From: BP-464 sp045805505
GTDB taxonomy: Bacteria > Actinomycetota > Thermoleophilia > Solirubrobacterales > Solirubrobacteraceae
Assembly (NCBI GenBank): GCA_045805505.1
Contig: JBJMLA010000003.1
Span: forward strand, 19,188 to 83,187
Direction of reading: 5' to 3'
DNA length: 64,000 nt
The translations under genes and the position numbers were made by a program. The notes under the pieces are model-generated. The model did no database searches and had not been told where the DNA came from. It saw only the letters and a program-made list of their open reading frames with translations. This document shows positions 34,715 to 43,322 of the stretch, one piece after another. The first letter of the stretch is position 1, and the number at the start of each line of letters is the position of its first letter.

Positions 34715-36334
34715 TCAGGCTAGGCCGAGAAGCGGGCGCAGCACGGGCACGCGGCGAGCGATCATCGTCACGACCTGCTCGGCCTCGCGGATCTCCAGCC
34801 ACAGCACCGCGCGGGCGTAGGCGAAGGCCCCCAGGGCCAGTCCGCCCCCGACGCTGATGAGCTGGCCGATCAGCCCGCGGCCGAAGACCTGATCGAGCAG
34901 CGCCCAGCCCAGCCACGTGACGGCGCCGAGGACCGCCGCCGCGCTGAAGATGGCGAACATCGCGCTGAGCGTCTCGCGTGCCTCGAGCCCCTCGAGCTCG
35001 GCGCGCGCCAGCCGGGCCAGCAGCACGGTCGTCGCGGCGCTCGAGACCGCCGTGCCGACGACGATGCCGGCGATGCCGAAGGGGCCGTAGAGCGCCAGGC
35101 TGACCACGAGGTTGACGACGAGGCTGGCCAGCGCGACGGCCGTGGGCAGCCACGGCTTCTGCAGGCTGAAGAACGTGCGGGTCAGCAGCAGGTTCAGCCC
35201 GTTGAACGGAAGGCTGAACGAGAACCAGAACAGCGCGGTCGAGACGAGCTCGGTGGAGCCCTCGCCGAAGTTGCCGTGCTGGTAGATCAGCCGGGTGATC
35301 GGCGTGGAGAGCGCGAGCGTCGCCGCGGCGGCCGGGATAAGCAGCAGGCAGACCAGGCGCAGCCCCTGGCCGAGGCGCTCGCGCAGGCCGTCGAGGTCGC
35401 GGCGCGCCGCGAACCGGCTCAGCGCCGGGAACAGCACCGTGGCGATGGCGACGCTGAAGATGCCCTGGGGCAGCATGTAGATCCGGAACGCGGCATCGAT
35501 GGCGCGCGGCGCCTGGTCGGAGACGAGCGTGCCGAGCGTCGAGTTGATCAGCAGGTCGAAGTTGATGATCCCCAGGCCGATGGTCACCGGCAGCATCAGC
35601 TTGAGGACCTGCTTGACGCGCGGATCGCGCCAGTCGAAGGCCAGCTCGAGGTGAAAGCCCATGCGCCGCAGGACCGGCAGGGCCATCGACAGCTGCACGG
35701 CGGTGCCGGCGAGGATCCCGATCGCGTAGGCGTAGAGCTGGCCGTCGCCGCTGAAGAACGGGCGCGCGCCGATCAGGAAGATCAGGATCACCACGTTCCA
35801 GACCAGCGGCGAGATCGCCGGGATCGAGAAGTGGTCGTAGGCGTTGAGGATCCCGACGAGCAGGCCGTTGACGCTCAGCAGCACGACGATCGGGAACATC
35901 ACCTGGGCGAGCCCGGCCGTCAGGTCGTCGAGGTGCCCGCTGAACTCGTCGCCGGTGAACAGCGGCATGATCACGTGGGCGCCCGCGATGAACACCAGGC
36001 AGATCGCCGAAAGCACGGCGATGATCAGGAAGAACAGCGTCGAGGCGAGCTTGATCGCATCGCGCTTGGATCCCTTCTCGAGCAGCTCGGTGAAGACGGG
36101 GACGAACGCGGCGCTCAGCGCGGAGTCGGCGAACAGGCTGCGGACCAGGTTCGGGACCTGAAACGCGATGGTGAAGGCCGAGAACGCACCGCTCGTCGCG
36201 AAGTAGCTCGAGGCGACGATCTCGCGGACCAGCCCGGCGACGCGGCTCAGGCCCGTGGCGATCGAGAAGATCACCGTGTTGCGCGCCACGCCGCGCGCGG
36301 CGGGGCGCGGCTCGCTGGAACCCTCGGCCGACAC
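34715..36334 (-). CDS. murJ: Lipid II flippase MurJ
   Basis: 539 residues with about 14 hydrophobic helices of the MOP superfamily. The MurJ/MviN start is clear (ARNTVIFSIATGLSRVAGLVREIVASSYF, of which SRVAGLVRE is the signature), followed by VPNLVRSLFADSALSAAFVP. It flips lipid-linked peptidoglycan precursor to the outside. The start is a GTG at 36334 with TAGGAT (36343-36348) 8 nt upstream, a leaderless-type promoter. It lies just upstream of lepA. Confidence 0.93.
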   Translation of the reverse strand: MSAEGSSEPRPAARGVARNTVIFSIATGLSRVAGLVREIVASSYFATSGAFSAFTIAFQVPNLVRSLFADSALSAAFVPVFTELLEKGSKRDAIKLASTLFFLIIAVLSAICLVFIAGAHVIMPLFTGDEFSGHLDDLTAGLAQVMFPIVVLLSVNGLLVGILNAYDHFSIPAISPLVWNVVILIFLIGARPFFSGDGQLYAYAIGILAGTAVQLSMALPVLRRMGFHLELAFDWRDPRVKQVLKLMLPVTIGLGIINFDLLINSTLGTLVSDQAPRAIDAAFRIYMLPQGIFSVAIATVLFPALSRFAARRDLDGLRERLGQGLRLVCLLLIPAAAATLALSTPITRLIYQHGNFGEGSTELVSTALFWFSFSLPFNGLNLLLTRTFFSLQKPWLPTAVALASLVVNLVVSLALYGPFGIAGIVVGTAVSSAATTVLLARLARAELEGLEARETLSAMFAIFSAAAVLGAVTWLGWALLDQVFGRGLIGQLISVGGGLALGAFAYARAVLWLEIREAEQVVTMIARRVPVLRPLLGLA

Positions 36335-36362
36335 CGCGCCCGATCCTACGGCCGCGGCCGGA

Positions 36363-36665
36363 TCACGGCAGCGTCTCGAGCTCGGAGAGCACGTCGCGCA
36401 GCGCGCCGGCCAGCCTCGTCTGCGCCCGCGGGAACCACCGGCCCTCGCGCTGCTGCAGCAGGCCCAGCGAGGCCAGGCCGTCGACGTGCTCGTCGATGCC
36501 GCCCTTGGTGCTCACGCCCGAGGCGCGGGCCAGGTCGGCCTTCGTCCAGCCCCGATCCGGGGCGCGCTGGCGCAGGACGGTGCCCAGGAGCGCGCGCCGC
36601 GGAGCGGACCCGAAGATCCAGTCCTGGCGCCCCAAGGGCTTGCGTCCGCGCTTTCCGTCCGGCAT
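36363..36665 (-). CDS. Small winged-helix DNA-binding protein
   Basis: 100 residues. A helix-turn-helix can be read in RGWTKADLARASGVSTKGGIDEHVDGLASLGLLQQ, with the wing in REGRWFPRAQ (each piece shortened here to its pattern: TKADLARASGVS recognition unit). The N-terminal GRKPLGRQDWIFGSAPRRAL is basic. It resembles MarR/ArsR-like or replication-initiator winged helices; family uncertain. The start codon is placed directly beside an AT-rich palindrome holding its own -10, so autoregulation is likely. Convergence with nothing; it ends 29 bp before murJ's start on the same strand. Confidence 0.6.
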   Translation of the reverse strand: MPDGKRGRKPLGRQDWIFGSAPRRALLGTVLRQRAPDRGWTKADLARASGVSTKGGIDEHVDGLASLGLLQQREGRWFPRAQTRLAGALRDVLSELETLP

Positions 36666-36667
36666 GT

Positions 36668-36686
36668 AGTAGATATTATTTCTACT
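36668..36686 (-). promoter_or_regulatory. Palindromic operator over the -10 of the winged-helix gene
   Basis: AGTAGA (36668-36673), 7-bp AT spacer, TCTACT (36681-36686), a perfect 6-bp dyad. TAATAT (minus strand, 36673-36678) at its centre is 7 nt before the ATG at 36665. A repressor on this site would block RNA polymerase directly. It is the most AT-rich spot in the window. Confidence 0.65.
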
Positions 36687-36707
36687 TCACCGTGGCGATT
36701 CCTCCCG

Positions 36708-36748
36708 GCGCGGCGTGCGGCTCGATTTTCTCGGTCCGCACGCCGCGC
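36708..36748. repeat. 13-bp inverted repeat upstream of rpsT
   Basis: GCGCGGCGTGCGG (36708-36720) and CCGCACGCCGCGC (36736-36748), perfect, with a 15-nt loop. It lies between the divergent winged-helix gene and rpsT, just before the rpsT -35. It is not placed to end any transcript, so a protein-binding site or cruciform is more likely than a terminator. Confidence 0.6.
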
Positions 36749-36756
36749 ATTCGCCG

Positions 36757-36785
36757 TTAAAAGGGCCGTATGCCCCCGCTACACT
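36757..36785 (+). promoter_or_regulatory. Candidate rpsT promoter
   Basis: TTAAAA (36757-36762), 17-bp spacer, TACACT (36780-36785), then 11 nt to the rpsT ATG at 36797. No Shine-Dalgarno sequence is seen in the short leader. Confidence 0.5.
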
Positions 36786-36796
36786 TCTGCGGGCTC

Positions 36797-37066
36797 ATGG
36801 CCAACATTCATTCCCAGAAGAAGCGCATCCTCCGTTCCGAGCGCGAGCGGCTCGAGAACAAGCGCTACACGTCGACGATCAAGACCTACTTCCGTCGCCT
36901 CGAGTCCGCTGCGGCCGAGGGCGACGCCGAGAAGTCGGCGACCGAGCACAAGGCGCTGGTCAAGACGATCGACAAGGCCATCAAGGTCGGCGCGATCCAC
37001 CGCAACAACGGTGCGCGCAAGAAGGCCCGCGCCGAGCGCGTGCGGGCCGGCCAGCCCGCCGCCTAG
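36797..37066 (+). CDS. rpsT: 30S ribosomal protein S20
   Basis: 89 residues, all helical and basic. The usual start MANIHSQKKRI and the conserved KALVKTIDKAIKVGAIHRNNGARKKAR are present. S20 binds 16S rRNA early in 30S assembly. The ATG at 36797 is chosen from the family; an upstream in-frame start at 36770 would add a nonconserved 9-residue tail. It is the only housekeeping gene of the backbone on the plus strand. Confidence 0.97.
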   Translation: MANIHSQKKRILRSERERLENKRYTSTIKTYFRRLESAAAEGDAEKSATEHKALVKTIDKAIKVGAIHRNNGARKKARAERVRAGQPAA

Positions 37067-37096
37067 CGGCCGGCTCCTTCCACCCGTCGTCTCCGC

Positions 37097-37115
37097 GGCC
37101 GCCCCAGGGGCGGCC
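37097..37115 (+). terminator. Likely rpsT terminator hairpin
   Basis: GGCCGCCCC-A-GGGGCGGCC, a near-perfect GC stem 30 bp after the rpsT stop, followed by a short T-containing stretch (GTCGTCGTTCC). It could also limit read-through into the beta-helix gene at 37180. Confidence 0.6.
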
Positions 37116-37179
37116 GTCGTCGTTCCGGGGCCGGTGGCATCTGGCGCGCGCCGCGCGCGCATCATCTAGAAAGTGGCGC

Positions 37180-39339
37180 ATGACCGCCTTCCCGTCGCTG
37201 AGGCGCTCCGCCGTCGCCGGTGCGCTCGTCCTCGCCGTCCTCCCCGCCTCCGCGGCCGCCCACGTCGAGCGCAGCGGCTACTGGCCCGACCCCGCGCCGG
37301 ACTGCTCGGTCAAGCCCTGCGCGGGTGGCGGCGTGCCGGCCACGCGGTCGCTGGCCTCCGCGCTGAACAGGCGCCTGCCCGGCCGCACGCGCGTGGTCTG
37401 CGCCCCGAACTCCCTGACGCTCGTCAAGCGCTCGATCGCCAAGGCGCGGGCGGGCGGCTACGACATCCGGCCCACCGACCACCGCCGCTTCAGCCGCAGG
37501 GCGGGACGGCGCCTGCTGTCGATCAACCGCCGGCTGCGGCGCATGTGCCGCTTCAGCGAGATCCAGCCCGCGGTGTTCGCGTCGCACAACAACGACCGCG
37601 TGGTGATCATGCCGGGCCTCTACACCGAGCCCACCTCGGCGTCGAAGCCCACCCACGACGAGGCCTGCGCGGCGGACCGCACGCACAGCGACTTCGGCGA
37701 TCCGGGGGCGCTGTCCTACGCCTACCAGGTGCACTGCCCCAACGACGCCAACCTCATCTCGGTGACGGGGCGGGCGATCGGGCCGGGCAAGGATCCGGAT
37801 CCGGCCCTCGAGGATCGCCACGGCGTCCCGAACGTCGGACCGTGCATCCGCTGCAACCTGCAGATCGAGGGCTCCGGTGTCAGCGCCGACGACGTGGTCA
37901 TCGAGGCCGGCGACGCGGCCGCCGGCAACGGCGGCCCGTCGGCGGTCGGGCACCGCAAGGACGTCGGCATCCACGTCGATCGCGCCGACGGGTTCGTCCT
38001 GCGCAACGTGACCGTGCGCCACGCGGCCGAGCACGGGATCTACGTGCTCGAAACCGACGGCTACCGCCTCGATCGGTTCAAGAGCTACTACTCGGGCGCC
38101 TACGGGGTGCTGACCTTCGTCGAGGACCACGGCCTGATGGAGAACTGCGACGCCGCCGGCCACGGCGACTCCGGCCTCTACCCCGGCGCGGGTGCGAAGA
38201 CGAGCGCCGGGCGCGACGAGCGCTACTACCCGAAGGCCCGCTACAGCCAGGAGATCCGCTTCTGCGACTCCCACCACAACGACGGCGGCTACTCGGGCAC
38301 CGACGGCAACGCGGTGCACGTCCACCACAACGACTTCTACGACAACGCGCTGGGCTTCACGACGGACGTCTTCACCGCACCGGGCCATCCCGGCTTCCCG
38401 CAGCAGGGCGACCTCATCGAGCACAACGACTTCTACTCGAACAACTTCAACCCGTTCGCGGAGGGCAGCGACGTCAAGCCGAGCATCGCCGCGCCCGTCG
38501 GCACGGGGCTGTGGATCGCCGGCGGCAACGACAACGTCATCCGCAACAACCGCTTCTGGGACAACCGCCGGCGCGGCGTGATGCTGTTCTCCGCACCCGA
38601 CGCGACGATCTGCGGGCCGGCCATCGGGACGCCCGTCAAGGGCTGCGATCCGGCCAAGACGACGACGTCGTACCACAACAGCTTCAGCGGCAACGTCATG
38701 GGCGTGGCACCTGACGGCAGCAGCCGGCCGAACGGGACGGACTTCTGGTGGGACGCCTACCCGGGCAACACCGGCAACTGCTGGTTCGGCAACCGGGCCG
38801 CGCCTGGGCGCTCGGTGACGATGTCGCCCTCACCCCTGCCCGACTGCGACGGCGGGACCGATCCGTCCTCGAGCATCGGCACGGGCTCCCCGCAGAACGA
38901 GGGCGAGCTCGTCGCCTGCCTGGCCGGCTTCCAGGTCTCGGGCTACCCGAACGGCAATCAGACGGCCTGCTCCTGGACGCAGACGCCGGGCGGCCCGCCC
39001 TCCTCACGCGCGCGGATCCGTGCGGTCGCGGTGCCCTCCGGCGACGCGGCGGCCTCGTGGCTTGAGCCGGTGACGCTGACCACCAGGGGCCTCGGCCAGT
39101 ATCGCTGTCGCGACTGGCGCCTCGCCGGCGAGGGTCTGCGCCGCGGCATCCTGCTGCGGCTGCATCGCTGGGCCGGCGGCCCGGTGCAGGGCACGCGGAC
39201 CCTCGGGTACGGCACCGTGCTGCCCGATGCCACCGCCACCGCGCTGTTCGACGCGCGCTGCGGCGAGGCCGGCACCGGCGCCTACATGCTCTACCGGATC
39301 TACGGACCGGCGGCGGCGTTCGCGGGGGTCGCGCCCTAG
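37180..39339 (+). CDS. Secreted right-handed parallel beta-helix protein
   Basis: 719 residues from the ATG at 37180, the start of a signal peptide (to ASAAA, about 27). The mature N-terminal part is Cys-rich (DCSVKPCAGGG, RVVCAPN, RRMCRF). Residues about 240-520 have beta-helix rungs with NVTVRHA, YSGAYGVLTF, HHNDFYDN, IRNNRFWDN ladders, as in pectate-lyase-like or NosD-like folds. A C-terminal beta region carries further Cys. Substrate not known; a polysaccharide lyase or surface adhesin is possible, but no catalytic set can be assigned. Its stop overlaps the holA stop by 4 bp. Confidence 0.78.
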   Translation: MTAFPSLRRSAVAGALVLAVLPASAAAHVERSGYWPDPAPDCSVKPCAGGGVPATRSLASALNRRLPGRTRVVCAPNSLTLVKRSIAKARAGGYDIRPTDHRRFSRRAGRRLLSINRRLRRMCRFSEIQPAVFASHNNDRVVIMPGLYTEPTSASKPTHDEACAADRTHSDFGDPGALSYAYQVHCPNDANLISVTGRAIGPGKDPDPALEDRHGVPNVGPCIRCNLQIEGSGVSADDVVIEAGDAAAGNGGPSAVGHRKDVGIHVDRADGFVLRNVTVRHAAEHGIYVLETDGYRLDRFKSYYSGAYGVLTFVEDHGLMENCDAAGHGDSGLYPGAGAKTSAGRDERYYPKARYSQEIRFCDSHHNDGGYSGTDGNAVHVHHNDFYDNALGFTTDVFTAPGHPGFPQQGDLIEHNDFYSNNFNPFAEGSDVKPSIAAPVGTGLWIAGGNDNVIRNNRFWDNRRRGVMLFSAPDATICGPAIGTPVKGCDPAKTTTSYHNSFSGNVMGVAPDGSSRPNGTDFWWDAYPGNTGNCWFGNRAAPGRSVTMSPSPLPDCDGGTDPSSSIGTGSPQNEGELVACLAGFQVSGYPNGNQTACSWTQTPGGPPSSRARIRAVAVPSGDAAASWLEPVTLTTRGLGQYRCRDWRLAGEGLRRGILLRLHRWAGGPVQGTRTLGYGTVLPDATATALFDARCGEAGTGAYMLYRIYGPAAAFAGVAP

Positions 39340-40307
39340 GCGGTCATCGCGGCGATGGCACGCAGCCCGACGGTGTCGTCGTCGAGCTCGCTGCCGCCGC
39401 GGGTGTCGAGCTCGAGGTCGGCCAGCGCCACGAGCGCCGCGCGCAGCACGTCGGCGTCGGCGTTGCGGGCCTCCTTGATGCGCTTGTCGACCTGCCAGGG
39501 GGCGCCCTTGGTGGTCGCCTTGACCTGGGCCGGGCTCTCGCCCTCCCGCAGGCGCTCGGCCACCGAGAGGACCTCGCGCAGGCGTCGCGCCATGCTCGGG
39601 ATCAGCCGCGGCATCGCCTCGCCCTGGGCCCGCAGCTCGAGGAAGCGGCGGGTGGCGGTGCGGGTGTCGCGGGTGACGAGCGCGTCGACGAACCCCCAGA
39701 CCTGGCGCTCGGCCGAATCGGCGGCGACCTCCTCGACCTCCGAGACGCCGATGCGCGCGCCCTGGCCGTGCTCGAGCGCGAGCTTCTCGATCTCGCGCAG
39801 CAGCCGCTGCTGGCGCTCGCCGACGTGGGCGACGAGCGCCTGGGCGCCGGCGCCGTCGAGCTCGATGCCGAGCTTCGTCGCCTCGCCCATCAGCCAGCGC
39901 GGGAGGTCCTTGGCCTTGAGCGCCATCTCGGCGGCGATGTCGCCGCCGGCCTTCTTGACCGCGTCGGCGAGCTTGGCCGGCGCCTTCATGCGGCCGTCCT
40001 CGCGCGCGAAGAAGGCCACGGTCGTGTCGTCGCCCATCGCGGCCAGCGCGGGCGCGACGGTATCGGCCACCTCGCTGTCCTTCCAGCGCTCGACGCCGTC
40101 GACGATCACGAAGCGGCGGCCGATGGCGAAGGTCATGGCCAGCAGCGCGTTGGCGACCGCCTCGGGGGCCGAGGCCTCGCCCTCGAAGAGCTCGACGCCG
40201 TTGACGCCGCTCTCCTTCTCGGCGAGCTCGCGCAGGCGGTGGCGGCGCTCGCCGATCCGGCCGTGATCGTCGCCGTGGATGAGGTAGGCGGTCTTGAAGG
40301 CGGGCAC
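39336..40307 (-). CDS. holA: DNA polymerase III subunit delta
   Basis: 323 residues from a GTG at 40307. Clamp-loader delta subunit, AAA+-like without ATP binding. Family features are KTAYLIHGDDHGRI near the start, AIGRRFVIVDGVERWKDSE, the Lys-containing FAREDGRMKAP, and the C-terminal helical collar (VKATTKGAPWQVDKRIKEAR). The start lies 12 bp after the comEC stop, and the order comEA-comEC-holA is the standard operon. Confidence 0.92.
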   Translation of the reverse strand: MPAFKTAYLIHGDDHGRIGERRHRLRELAEKESGVNGVELFEGEASAPEAVANALLAMTFAIGRRFVIVDGVERWKDSEVADTVAPALAAMGDDTTVAFFAREDGRMKAPAKLADAVKKAGGDIAAEMALKAKDLPRWLMGEATKLGIELDGAGAQALVAHVGERQQRLLREIEKLALEHGQGARIGVSEVEEVAADSAERQVWGFVDALVTRDTRTATRRFLELRAQGEAMPRLIPSMARRLREVLSVAERLREGESPAQVKATTKGAPWQVDKRIKEARNADADVLRAALVALADLELDTRGGSELDDDTVGLRAIAAMTA

Positions 40308-40318
40308 CGTGTTGCACT

Positions 40319-42589
40319 CTACGGCCGCAGGACGACCGTTCCGTCGGTGTCGGTGCGGCGGACGTCGAGGCCCCGCAGCGCCTCGAGCGTCGCGGGCGCC
40401 GGGTGCCCGTAGGTGTTGTGGCGGCCGACCTCGATCAGGGCGGTCGCCGGGCGCAGGCGGGTCAGCAGCGCGGGCAGCCCGGGGTCGTCGCTGCCGTGAT
40501 GGGAGACCTTCAGGACGTCGACGGGCGCGAGCGGCAGCGAGCGCAGCACGTCTGATTCGGCGTCGGCCGTGAGGAGCATCGAGAAGGCGCCGTCGGACAG
40601 CCGCGCGACGATCGCCCGCTGATTCGGGTCCTCGCCGGCGTGCAGCGCGGCGGGCTCCGCGCGGGGCGACAGCACGTCGACGACGATCGGCCCGACGCGG
40701 ATCCGCTGGCCCGCGGCCGGCGTCAGCAGACGGACGCCCCGGGCGCGGGCGACGGCGGCGAAGCGCTCGCCGTCGGGCGACGCGACGCCGTCGCGGCCGT
40801 CGAGCACGAGGCCGACCGGCAGCTCGCCGAGCACGGCCGCGGCGCCGCCCTCGTGGTCGGCCTGGGCGTGCGTGACCACCAGCAGGTCGAGCCGGCCGAC
40901 GCCGAGCTCGTCGAGCCGGCGCAGGATCGGCCCGTCGGGCGGGCCGGCGTCGAAGAGGACGGCGTACGGGCCGTCGCGGATGAGCGTGGCGTCCCCCTGG
41001 CCCACGTCCAGCGCCGCCACCGACAGGCCGGAGGGCGGCGCCGCGCGGGTGCCCGCGCCGAGGAGGACCGCGGCGACCAGGACGGTCGCGAGCAGCGGCG
41101 CTCCGAGACGCCGTCCGCGCTCGCCCGCGGTCTTCCGGACCCGGCGTGACGAGAACGCGGCGAGCAGGCCGGCCCACAGCAGCGCGAGCGGCAGGCCGAG
41201 TGCGACCTCGGCGTTGGCGCCCGGCAGCGCCGCGCCCGTGCGTCCCACCCAGGCGACGAAGGCCAGCGGCCAGGCGGCCACCGCGTTGAGCGGTGCGGCG
41301 AGGCCGGCGCCGAGCTGCCCGACGGCCGCCGCCGCTGAGCCCAGCCACATCACGGGCGCCACCGCGGGCACCGCCAGGAGGTTCGCCGGGATGGTCACCC
41401 AGGACACCCGGCCGAAGTGCAGCGCGATCAGCGGCGCCGTGGCGAGGCTCGCGGCCAGGCAGACCGCCAGCGCGTCGGCCACGGCGGACGGCAGCCGCCG
41501 GCCGAGCGCCGCGCGCAGCGGCGGCGCGAGCGCCAGCAGCGCCAGGACGGCGGCGAAGCTCAGCTGCCACCCGGGATCCTCCACCGCCCGCGGGTCGAGC
41601 GCCAGCGTCGTGGCCGCCGCCAGCAGCACGGCATACCAGCGCGACGCCGGCTGCGAGGCCAGCGCCGCGACGAGCGTCGCCGCGCCCATGATCCCGGCGC
41701 GCTGGATCGACGGGCCGCCCCCGGCCAGCGGCACGTAGCCCGCCACGAGGAGGACCGCGAGCCACAGCCGCGGCGTCCGCGGGAGGCCCATCGCGGCACC
41801 CAGCGCGAGGACGAGCGCGGCGAGCAACGCGACGTTGGCGCCGCTGGCCGCGACCAGGTGCGCCAGCCCGCTGGCCCGGAAGTCCTCGGTCATGTCGTCG
41901 GTCAGCTCCGCGTCCTCGCCGAGCACCATGCCCCGCTCGAGTCCGGCCAGCGGCGGCGGCAGGCCCGTCCGCAGCGCGGCTTCGGCCCGGCGGCGGACGC
42001 CGTCGACCGCGCCGAGGACGCCGCCCCGAAGCCGTCCGGTGGCCACGACCGACGGGGCGTTCAGCAGCGCGTGCGCCCCGGCGCGGCGCATCGCTGCCTC
42101 GAACTCCGGCAGCGGCCGCAGCCCGCCACGCGCCCGCACCTCATCTCCCACGCCCGCGCGAACCGCTCCCGTGGTCTCGACCAGCAGCCGCTCGCCCGCC
42201 CCCGGCCCGTACCGCACACCGACAAGGACCGCGCTGCGCCCGAACGAGCGGGCCCGCGGCGGCCGCAGGACGTAGCCCGTCACATCGACGGCATGGCCCA
42301 GCCACGGCCCCAGGGTCGTCCGGTCGATCGCCGCCAGCCGCGCCCGCGCACCCGCGCCGGCCACCAGCACGACGACGGCGGCGGCCAGCAGCGGCAGGGC
42401 GGTTCGCGTCGCCACGACACCACGCGGCAGCGCCCCGCCGGCCGCGAGGCCGAGCGCGAGCAGCAGTCCGGCCGCCGCCCAGGCCGCCCACGGCGCGCGC
42501 GGCCCGGCGACCAGCCCGCCGACCGCGGCGGCGAGAACGACATGGCGAGGATGCGCGGCGAGCGAGGCGACCCAGCGCCTCGGGGTCAC
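40319..42589 (-). CDS. comEC: ComEC/Rec2 family competence protein
   Basis: 756 residues from a GTG at 42589 overlapping the comEA stop (GTGA). N-terminal helices, a DUF4131-like extracellular region, the Competence core (GLAHLVAASGANVALLAALV, GPSIQRAGIMG) and a C-terminal metallo-beta-lactamase domain with ALDVGQGDA, THAQADHEGG and KVSHHGS. It is the membrane channel, and probably nuclease, for single-stranded DNA uptake. With comEA it argues for natural competence or its remnant. The His of the canonical HxHxDH is Ala-shifted (HAQADH), which is common in the family. Confidence 0.95.
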   Translation of the reverse strand: MTPRRWVASLAAHPRHVVLAAAVGGLVAGPRAPWAAWAAAGLLLALGLAAGGALPRGVVATRTALPLLAAAVVVLVAGAGARARLAAIDRTTLGPWLGHAVDVTGYVLRPPRARSFGRSAVLVGVRYGPGAGERLLVETTGAVRAGVGDEVRARGGLRPLPEFEAAMRRAGAHALLNAPSVVATGRLRGGVLGAVDGVRRRAEAALRTGLPPPLAGLERGMVLGEDAELTDDMTEDFRASGLAHLVAASGANVALLAALVLALGAAMGLPRTPRLWLAVLLVAGYVPLAGGGPSIQRAGIMGAATLVAALASQPASRWYAVLLAAATTLALDPRAVEDPGWQLSFAAVLALLALAPPLRAALGRRLPSAVADALAVCLAASLATAPLIALHFGRVSWVTIPANLLAVPAVAPVMWLGSAAAAVGQLGAGLAAPLNAVAAWPLAFVAWVGRTGAALPGANAEVALGLPLALLWAGLLAAFSSRRVRKTAGERGRRLGAPLLATVLVAAVLLGAGTRAAPPSGLSVAALDVGQGDATLIRDGPYAVLFDAGPPDGPILRRLDELGVGRLDLLVVTHAQADHEGGAAAVLGELPVGLVLDGRDGVASPDGERFAAVARARGVRLLTPAAGQRIRVGPIVVDVLSPRAEPAALHAGEDPNQRAIVARLSDGAFSMLLTADAESDVLRSLPLAPVDVLKVSHHGSDDPGLPALLTRLRPATALIEVGRHNTYGHPAPATLEALRGLDVRRTDTDGTVVLRP

Positions 42590-43206
42590 ACCACCACCTT
42601 GTCGCGCAGGGCCTCCATCGTCTTGGGCCCGATGCCGGGCACTTGGTCGAGGTCGTCGATGCTGCGAAAGCCGCCGTTCTGCGTGCGGTACTCGACGATG
42701 TCGGCCGCCGTCGCCGGGCCGACGCCGTCGAGCGTCTGCAGTTCCTCCAGGCTCGCGCTGTTGAGGTTGACGGGCGCGGGCGGCGCACCGCCCGCCGCGG
42801 CCGTCTCGCCACCGGCCATCGCCGCGCCCGTCGCCGCCGGCGCGCGCCGCGGCACCAGGACCTGGGCCCCGTCCTGCACCAGCGCCGCGAGGTTGATCGC
42901 GTTGACGTCGCCCTTGCCCGTCGCCCCGCCGGCCCGCGCCACCGCATCCTTGACGCGCGCGCCCGCGTCCAGCCGGTAGACGCCGGGCCGCCGCACCGCG
43001 CCGGCGACGTGGACCACCGACGCACCCGACGGCGTGCTGACCGACCGCTCCCGCTCGCCCTGAGCGCCGTCGCTCGGCGCCTGCACCGCCGCCGCCGGCG
43101 CCGGCTCCTCCCCGCTCCCGTGCGCCGGCCAGCGGCCGCCGAGCACCAGCACGGCCAGCCCGGTCACGGCGTAGGCGATGAGCTGCGTGCGCGTCAGATG
43201 AGCCAT
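42586..43206 (-). CDS. comEA: ComEA family DNA-binding competence protein
   Basis: 206 residues. One N-terminal membrane helix (about 9-24), a disordered segment, an SLBB-type domain (VHVAGAVRRPGVYRLDAGAR, about 64-120), a Gly/Ala linker and a helix-hairpin-helix pair (VNLNSASLEELQTLDGVGPA, then VPGIGPKTMEALRDKV). It binds incoming double-stranded DNA at the cell surface and hands it to ComEC. TACCGT (43213-43218) is 6 nt before the ATG, a leaderless-type start for the comEA-comEC-holA operon. Confidence 0.95.
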   Translation of the reverse strand: MAHLTRTQLIAYAVTGLAVLVLGGRWPAHGSGEEPAPAAAVQAPSDGAQGERERSVSTPSGASVVHVAGAVRRPGVYRLDAGARVKDAVARAGGATGKGDVNAINLAALVQDGAQVLVPRRAPAATGAAMAGGETAAAGGAPPAPVNLNSASLEELQTLDGVGPATAADIVEYRTQNGGFRSIDDLDQVPGIGPKTMEALRDKVVV

Positions 43207-43285
43207 GCGGCGACGGTACGTGCGCCTCCGTTGTGCATCGCCCGCCGACCGTCACAAAACCGTGCAACCACCCCGGCAACCCGGA

Positions 43286-43317
43286 TAGGGTCGCGCCACC
43301 CCAACGGCCAAGGAAGG
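43286..43317 (+). promoter_or_regulatory. -10 element and strong RBS of the six-module secreted protein gene
   Basis: TAGGGT (43286-43291), then a leader of about 25 nt, then AGGAAGG (43311-43317) 5 nt before the ATG at 43323. It is one of the few clear Shine-Dalgarno sites in the window, which fixes this start. Confidence 0.6.
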
Positions 43318-43322
43318 TCCAG

